64,000 nucleotides of DNA from an uncultured Flavobacteriales bacterium (lineage in GTDB: Bacteria > Bacteroidota > Bacteroidia > Flavobacteriales_E > Vicingaceae): positions 39,237 to 103,236 of the forward strand of contig CALCHN010000066.1 of the NCBI GenBank assembly GCA_937901255.1, in the 5' to 3' direction. Position numbers and translations under genes: made by a program. Of the stretch, positions 59,986 to 64,000 are shown piece by piece. Position 1 is the stretch's first letter. Each line of letters starts with the position of its first letter. Under the pieces are notes generated by a model. The model did not search any database, was not told where the DNA came from, and was given only the letters and a program-made list of their open reading frames with translations.

Positions 59986-60306
59986 TTAGAGGGCTATCTT
60001 AGACTGCAACCTATACCAACCACCGCCATTATATACTTGCGTATAACCTTGCGATTTTAAAAGACGTTTTGCCATAGCACTTCTCGCTCCAGAAGCACAG
60101 CAGGTAATAATCGGTCTGTTTTTATCTTTAAGGTGTTTTAAATTATTATGTAACACATCTACAGGAATGTTAATAGACTTTTTTATGTTGCCCGATTTAA
60201 ACTCATTTTTTGTTCTTACATCAAGAATAATGGCATTTTGCCTGATTAAATCAGCATAATCTGTTGCCGGGCCGAAGCCCAACAACTGTTTTAACATATT
60301 TAGCAT
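59986..60306 (-). CDS. Rhodanese-like domain protein
   Basis: A 106-residue single rhodanese domain. LDVRTKNEFKSGNIKKSINIP near 29-49 is the CH2A-like start, and CCASGARSAMAKRLLKSQGY near 70-88 carries the active-site Cys loop. A short hydrophobic N-terminus (MLNMLKQLLGFG) is present but no cleavage site. It would carry persulfide sulfur. It is the last gene of a DUF302-rhodanese-rhodanese operon, separated from the next by three bases. Confidence 0.88.
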   Translation of the reverse strand: MLNMLKQLLGFGPATDYADLIRQNAIILDVRTKNEFKSGNIKKSINIPVDVLHNNLKHLKDKNRPIITCCASGARSAMAKRLLKSQGYTQVYNGGGWYRLQSKIAL

Positions 60307-60309
60307 AAC

Positions 60310-60597
60310 TTATTTAACATTTTTAGATTGATAATAATTTACATCTAACCAAGAACCGGCATTACAACATTCAATACCGTTTTGAGATAAAAATTGCTCT
60401 ACCATGCCGCTTCGGTTACCAGAGGCACAACATAAAATTAATGGTTGAGGTAAGCTTTTTACTTCGTCTATTCTGCTTACTACCTCTTGTAGCGGTATAT
60501 TGATAGAACCTACCGGGTTGCCCGACATATATTCCTCGCGGGTACGTACGTCTATAATGGTACCTTTATTTTCTGAAATTAATTGCTCGATGTTCAT
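60310..60597 (-). CDS. Rhodanese-like domain protein
   Basis: A 95-residue minimal rhodanese. IIDVRTREEYMSGNPVGSINIP near 14-35 and the loop CCASGNRSGMVEQFLSQNG near 53-71 with active Cys are typical. No signal peptide, so cytoplasmic. It is a paralogue of the next gene; both have a CCASG loop. A role in sulfide or thiosulfate handling with the DUF302 protein is inferred from operon context. Confidence 0.88.
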   Translation of the reverse strand: MNIEQLISENKGTIIDVRTREEYMSGNPVGSINIPLQEVVSRIDEVKSLPQPLILCCASGNRSGMVEQFLSQNGIECCNAGSWLDVNYYQSKNVK

Positions 60598-60609
60598 AGC
60601 AGTTGGGTT

Positions 60610-60996
60610 TTAAAGTTGTTTTATTACGTTTTCTAGTTTATTACTTACTTGTGTGGCAATATCTCCTAAGGCATCGTTTTTTACAGCCATCATAGAAGCC
60701 ATTGGATTAACTGCCGAGACTTCTACTTTTCCATTATCTAATTGCTGAACAATTACATTACAAGGAAGCATAGTACCTATTTTTTCTTCGGCTTGTATAG
60801 CCTGATGAGCAAAATGAGGATTACATGCACCTAAAATTCTATAAGGTCGGAAGTCAACATTAATTTTTTTCTTAAAAGTAGCAGTAACATCAATTTCGGT
60901 AAGCACGCCAAAACCTTCTTTTTGTAATTCTTCGGTAACTTTTTCTATGGCTTCATCAAAACCATAATCAGTAATTTTTGTGTAGTAGTAACTCAT
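60610..60996 (-). CDS. DUF302 domain-containing protein
   Basis: A 128-residue protein. FGVLTEIDVTATFKKKI near 33-49, YRILGACNPHFAHQAI near 57-72 and LPCNVIVQQLDNGKVEVSAV near 83-100 (with conserved Cys residues) match DUF302. Members occur with rhodanese and sulfur-oxidation genes, and sometimes fused to them. Function unknown. First gene of the three-gene minus-strand operon, 12 bases before the first rhodanese. Upstream lies a 330-base gap shared with ssb. Confidence 0.85.
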   Translation of the reverse strand: MSYYYTKITDYGFDEAIEKVTEELQKEGFGVLTEIDVTATFKKKINVDFRPYRILGACNPHFAHQAIQAEEKIGTMLPCNVIVQQLDNGKVEVSAVNPMASMMAVKNDALGDIATQVSNKLENVIKQL

Positions 60997-61249
60997 AGTT
61001 GTAAATTTAAAGGGTTATATATAATTTTTAATGATACAAAGTTCAACAAGAATATTTAAACCTACAGTAACATTTGTTACAAATATAAAATCAGTTTATT
61101 AACTACTTAGTTTTTATTCAAAAAAATAATAAAATCTTTAATGGGTCTAAATAATTGTTAGTCAATAATAAAAACCGTTTACAAACGACTACAATTGATA
61201 ATAAGCGAAAGTAACTATTTAGAAACCGAATGTTTTTTTTGAGCCGTCT

Positions 61250-61257
61250 TTACTTTG
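61250..61257 (+). promoter_or_regulatory. Probable promoter element of ssb
   Basis: TTACTTTGC resembles the TAnnTTTG element with one base less between TA and TTTG, 70 bases before the ssb start. The rest of the 60997-61326 interval is A/T-rich and shows no gene. Confidence 0.35.
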
Positions 61258-61326
61258 CACCATCAATTCTGAACGAATCAGGATTACTAAATAAAACTTT
61301 TTATAAACCTTTTAAATTTTAGTATT

Positions 61327-61665
61327 ATGAACAATTTAAGAAACAAAGTACAATTAATCGGAAACTTAGGTAATGCACCTGAAATTATTAACCTAGAAAG
61401 CGGTAAAAAATTAGCCAAATTTGCTATTGCCACCAACGAATCGTATAAAAATGCTAAAGGCGAAACAGTTAAAGAAACGCAATGGCACAATTTAGTAGCG
61501 TGGGGGAAAACTGCCGAAATAGTAGAAAAATACCTTACTAAAGGAAACGAAGTAGCTATTGAAGGTAAGTTAACCAGCAGAAGCTACGAAGATAAAGAAG
61601 GTAACAAAAAATACGTTACCGAAGTAGTAGTAAATGAATTACTCATGTTAGGTGGAAAGAAATAA
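61327..61665 (+). CDS. ssb: Single-stranded DNA-binding protein
   Basis: A 112-residue OB-fold protein. LRNKVQLIGNLGNAPEI at the N-terminus, KFAIATNESYKN near 36-47, TQWHNLVAWGKTAEIVEKYL near 54-72 and KGNEVAIEGKLTSRSYEDKEG near 74-94 match bacterial SSB in order. It lacks the acidic C-terminal tip (DDDIPF) used to recruit partners, being only the DNA-binding core. That makes it a short paralogue as often seen in Bacteroidota; the main SSB is probably elsewhere. Followed by a strong terminator. Confidence 0.9.
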   Translation: MNNLRNKVQLIGNLGNAPEIINLESGKKLAKFAIATNESYKNAKGETVKETQWHNLVAWGKTAEIVEKYLTKGNEVAIEGKLTSRSYEDKEGNKKYVTEVVVNELLMLGGKK

Positions 61666-61683
61666 ATTCTCAAAAACCTAAAC

Positions 61684-61718
61684 AAAAAAGACGGACAGGT
61701 GTTCCGTCTTTTTTTTTG
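61684..61718 (+). terminator. Rho-independent terminator of ssb
   Basis: AAGACGGA (61688-61695), a seven-base loop and TCCGTCTT (61703-61710), followed by a T run and preceded by an A run. Confidence 0.85.
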
Positions 61719-61894
61719 TTTGATTAATCAAAATGATATAGTTTTGACATTTATAAAGGCAACCCTATTCTAAAACAAACGTTTTCATTATGTTAAAGCT
61801 TTTTTTAGAAAAGAAACGTACATTGGAATTTTTTTAAAAAAGTATGATAATCAAGAATGATTTATCTTCTAATGAAAATAATAAATTTTAATAG

Positions 61895-64000
61895 ATGAAA
61901 AAACTTATATTACTATTCGCAGCTGTTGTTTTCTCAGGTACAGTTTTTTCTCAGGAAATATGCAACAATGGAATAGATGATGATGCCAATGGACTGGTTG
62001 ATTTGAATGATCCAGCGTGTAATTGTGCTCCTATTCCCATTCCATCATTAATTCCAAATCCATCTTTTGAAGATATGAATTGTTGTCCAACATCTTTTAG
62101 TCAAGTAGGGTGTGCAACTAGTTGGAATCAGGCAACAAATGCAACATCCGACTATTTTAATTGTGGTTATAATTTTGGTGCTGCTACAGGTGCTGGAATA
62201 AGTCCTCCACCAAATGGCTCAGGATATCTTGGAGCTATTTTTTCTCCAGGTTGGCAAGAATATGTAGGAGCTTGCTTAATATCGCCAATGCTTGCTGGTA
62301 CAAGTTATACACTTAATTTTCAAATAGCATCAACACCAATGACTGGTATGGGAGGTGTTTGTAATGGAGGAACAGTAAATTATGGACCAATAGATATAAC
62401 ATTATATGGCTTAGCTAATTGCCCCGGATTTCCAATTGGAACTACAGGTTGTCCTCCAGGTTGGACTGTCTTAGGGACTGCCACCTATACGCCAGTTAAT
62501 TCTTGGGGCGTAATTTCCATTACTTTTGTCCCTACTTTTAATGTTAATGCTGTAATTATCGGATCTCCATGTGCATTACCGGGAGATTATAACAACCCTG
62601 GAGGGTGTTATCCTTATTTTTATTTTGATGATTTGATTTTAAATCAAACAGGATTTTCAACAGGGATAACTCAAACAGGTTCATGGTGTACAAATGATAT
62701 TCAAATGCATGGAACTCCAACAACTGGAGCAACTTATCAGTGGTTTCTTAATGGAATAGCCTTGGTTGGAGAAACTAATTTAACACTAAATGTATCTGCA
62801 AATAATTATGGAGTAGGAGAATATACCATTGTAACTTATAATGGAGCTACATGTTCATCAGCTATGGATAGTGTTCTTGTTCCTCCTGTTCCTGTTTCAA
62901 ACTTTTCTTCAAATCCTGGTTGTTTTAACGACTCCATCTCATTTTTAGATCTATCTACCATACCCACAGGGTCTATTACTAATTGGAGTTGGGATTTTGG
63001 TGATGGTTTAGGGTCAAGTACTGCACAAAACCCAACTTATAATTACTCTTCACCAGGAACTTATACTGTAACACTTATAACTACTTCTAATGCTGGATGT
63101 TCAGATACCATAACTCAAACCATAACCATTAATCCACAACCAGTATCCGATTTTGACTTTATAATAAATGGAGTATCTTCTTCTTTGGGATTAGTAGGAG
63201 GATGTTTAAATACCGCAGGAGTAATTTCATTTGCTAACAACTCATCTGTTGCTGCTCCTGATAATATTACTTCTTATAGTTGGGATTTTGGTGATGGAAA
63301 TACGTCAACTCTTCAAAGTCCTACACATACTTACACAGTTGCAGATTCTTACAATATTCAATTAATAGTTGAAACCAACAATGGATGTGTAGATACTTCA
63401 ATCGTTCCTATTACTATCTATCCAGTTCCTATAGCAGATTTTAATTTAAATAATGTATGTTTTGGATCTTCCGTTCAGTTTACAGATCTATCAATTGGGA
63501 ATGGAGCTACTATTACCAATTGGAATTGGGATTTTACTAATAATGGAATAGTGAATAATACTACTCAAAACCCTACAAATGGATATGCATCTGCAGGAAG
63601 TTTTACGGCTGAATTAATGGTGGAAACAGCTGACGGCTGTATGGATTCTACAACTAAAACAGTTGTTGTAAATCCTGTTCCTATTGCTAATTTTTCAGCT
63701 CCAAGCGAATGTATTAATACACCAACTCAATTTACAGATTTATCTACAATAACAAGTGGTACAATTACAGATTGGGCGTGGGATTTTGGAGATGGGGATA
63801 CTTCTTCCCTTCAGCATCCAACTCATCTTTATACAACTGCAACTACGTTTAATGTTAGTTTAACGGTAACAACAGATAGCGGCTGTACGCATAATGTAGT
63901 AATTCCAGTTACTGTTTACCCAAACCCAACAGCTACATTTACAATAGCAGATGTTTGTCAGAATTTAGCAGCCCAATTTACAGATCAATCTGTAGGAAAT
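61895..64000 (+). CDS. Secreted PKD-repeat protein, 3' partial
   Basis: The frame opens with MKKLILLFAAVVFSGTVFSQ, a clear signal peptide, and stays open to the window end (at least 702 residues). After a Cys-rich N-terminal region (CNNGIDDDANGLVDLNDPAC, an EF-hand-like calcium loop typical of such proteins) and a jelly-roll-like domain, a series of PKD domains starts near residue 345. They are recognised by repeated WSWDFGDG, YSWDFGDG, WNWDFTNN and WAWDFGDG motifs, each followed by the Y-x(3)-G-x-Y/F-x-V strand. At least four are visible. It is expected to end in a T9SS or gliding-motility C-terminal domain beyond the window and to be a large surface adhesin. Confidence 0.88.
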   Translation, partial: MKKLILLFAAVVFSGTVFSQEICNNGIDDDANGLVDLNDPACNCAPIPIPSLIPNPSFEDMNCCPTSFSQVGCATSWNQATNATSDYFNCGYNFGAATGAGISPPPNGSGYLGAIFSPGWQEYVGACLISPMLAGTSYTLNFQIASTPMTGMGGVCNGGTVNYGPIDITLYGLANCPGFPIGTTGCPPGWTVLGTATYTPVNSWGVISITFVPTFNVNAVIIGSPCALPGDYNNPGGCYPYFYFDDLILNQTGFSTGITQTGSWCTNDIQMHGTPTTGATYQWFLNGIALVGETNLTLNVSANNYGVGEYTIVTYNGATCSSAMDSVLVPPVPVSNFSSNPGCFNDSISFLDLSTIPTGSITNWSWDFGDGLGSSTAQNPTYNYSSPGTYTVTLITTSNAGCSDTITQTITINPQPVSDFDFIINGVSSSLGLVGGCLNTAGVISFANNSSVAAPDNITSYSWDFGDGNTSTLQSPTHTYTVADSYNIQLIVETNNGCVDTSIVPITIYPVPIADFNLNNVCFGSSVQFTDLSIGNGATITNWNWDFTNNGIVNNTTQNPTNGYASAGSFTAELMVETADGCMDSTTKTVVVNPVPIANFSAPSECINTPTQFTDLSTITSGTITDWAWDFGDGDTSSLQHPTHLYTTATTFNVSLTVTTDSGCTHNVVIPVTVYPNPTATFTIADVCQNLAAQFTDQSVGN

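Overview
The window is A+T-rich DNA (roughly 30% G+C by eye) from a member of the Bacteroidota, most likely Flavobacteriales. Evidence: type IX secretion sorting domains (types A and B), PKD-repeat surface proteins, a Bacteroidota-type tyrosine integrase, the MoxR/DUF58/DUF4129/DUF4350/SpoIIM operon, WbqC and an exosortase of the Bacteroidota type. Many start codons also lie just downstream of the TAnnTTTG minus-7 promoter element typical of the phylum, and Shine-Dalgarno sequences are not evident. Region 1 (about 1-10,830) is an accessory island ending at a tRNA-Lys gene. It holds a plus-strand operon with a GIY-YIG nuclease domain, a DGQHR (DndB-like) protein, an EVE/PUA-like modified-base reader and an LRAT/papain-like protein. 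A GHKL ATPase with small helical UVR-motif proteins lies on the other strand, followed by a minus-strand integration module (small zinc-ribbon protein, excisionase-like HTH, unknown protein, tyrosine integrase). The set looks like a mobile island with a candidate defence or DNA-modification system; the far attachment site is not visible here. Region 2 (11,003-24,502) is housekeeping: a GNAT-like protein, SDR oxidoreductase, MOSC protein, MmcQ/YjbR, QueD-like synthase, MFS transporter, RecX, a SAM methyltransferase, and the six-gene operon SpoIIM, membrane protein, DUF4129, DUF4350, MoxR, DUF58 read on the minus strand. 

Region 3 (24,604-25,472) is a GxxExxY PD-(D/E)XK-type nuclease gene embedded in a field of degenerate 'TTCACGGAGTTACACGGAG'-like repeats. 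Region 4 (25,473-47,057, minus strand) is a surface polysaccharide cluster. In transcription order it runs: Wzc-like tyrosine autokinase, Wzx-type flippase, sulfotransferase, DegT aminotransferase, a repeat-filled gap, WbqC, a second DegT-like enzyme, a CitE-like lyase / MaoC hydratase / CitE-like lyase cassette, a hexapeptide acyltransferase, several GT2 and GT4 glycosyltransferases, an FkbM methyltransferase, a Wzy-like polymerase, a GNAT protein and a carbamoyltransferase. The initiating glycosyl-phosphotransferase and outer-membrane export protein are not in the window. 

Region 5 (47,158-51,672, plus strand, divergent from the cluster) has an exosortase-family protein, its membrane partner, a large type-A T9SS surface protein and a tiny PID-type C-terminal anchor protein that may be an exosortase substrate. 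Region 6 (51,874-64,000) holds rsmI, two T9SS proteins, a HisH/HisF2 (WbuY/WbuZ-like) ammonia-channelling pair, a GT2, miaA, a DUF302/rhodanese/rhodanese operon, ssb, and the start of a large PKD-repeat protein cut by the window end. Intergenic gaps from 13.9 kb onward carry several families of dispersed palindromic repeats, some shared between distant gaps, and one of them has apparently supplied the stop codon and last residues of a gene.
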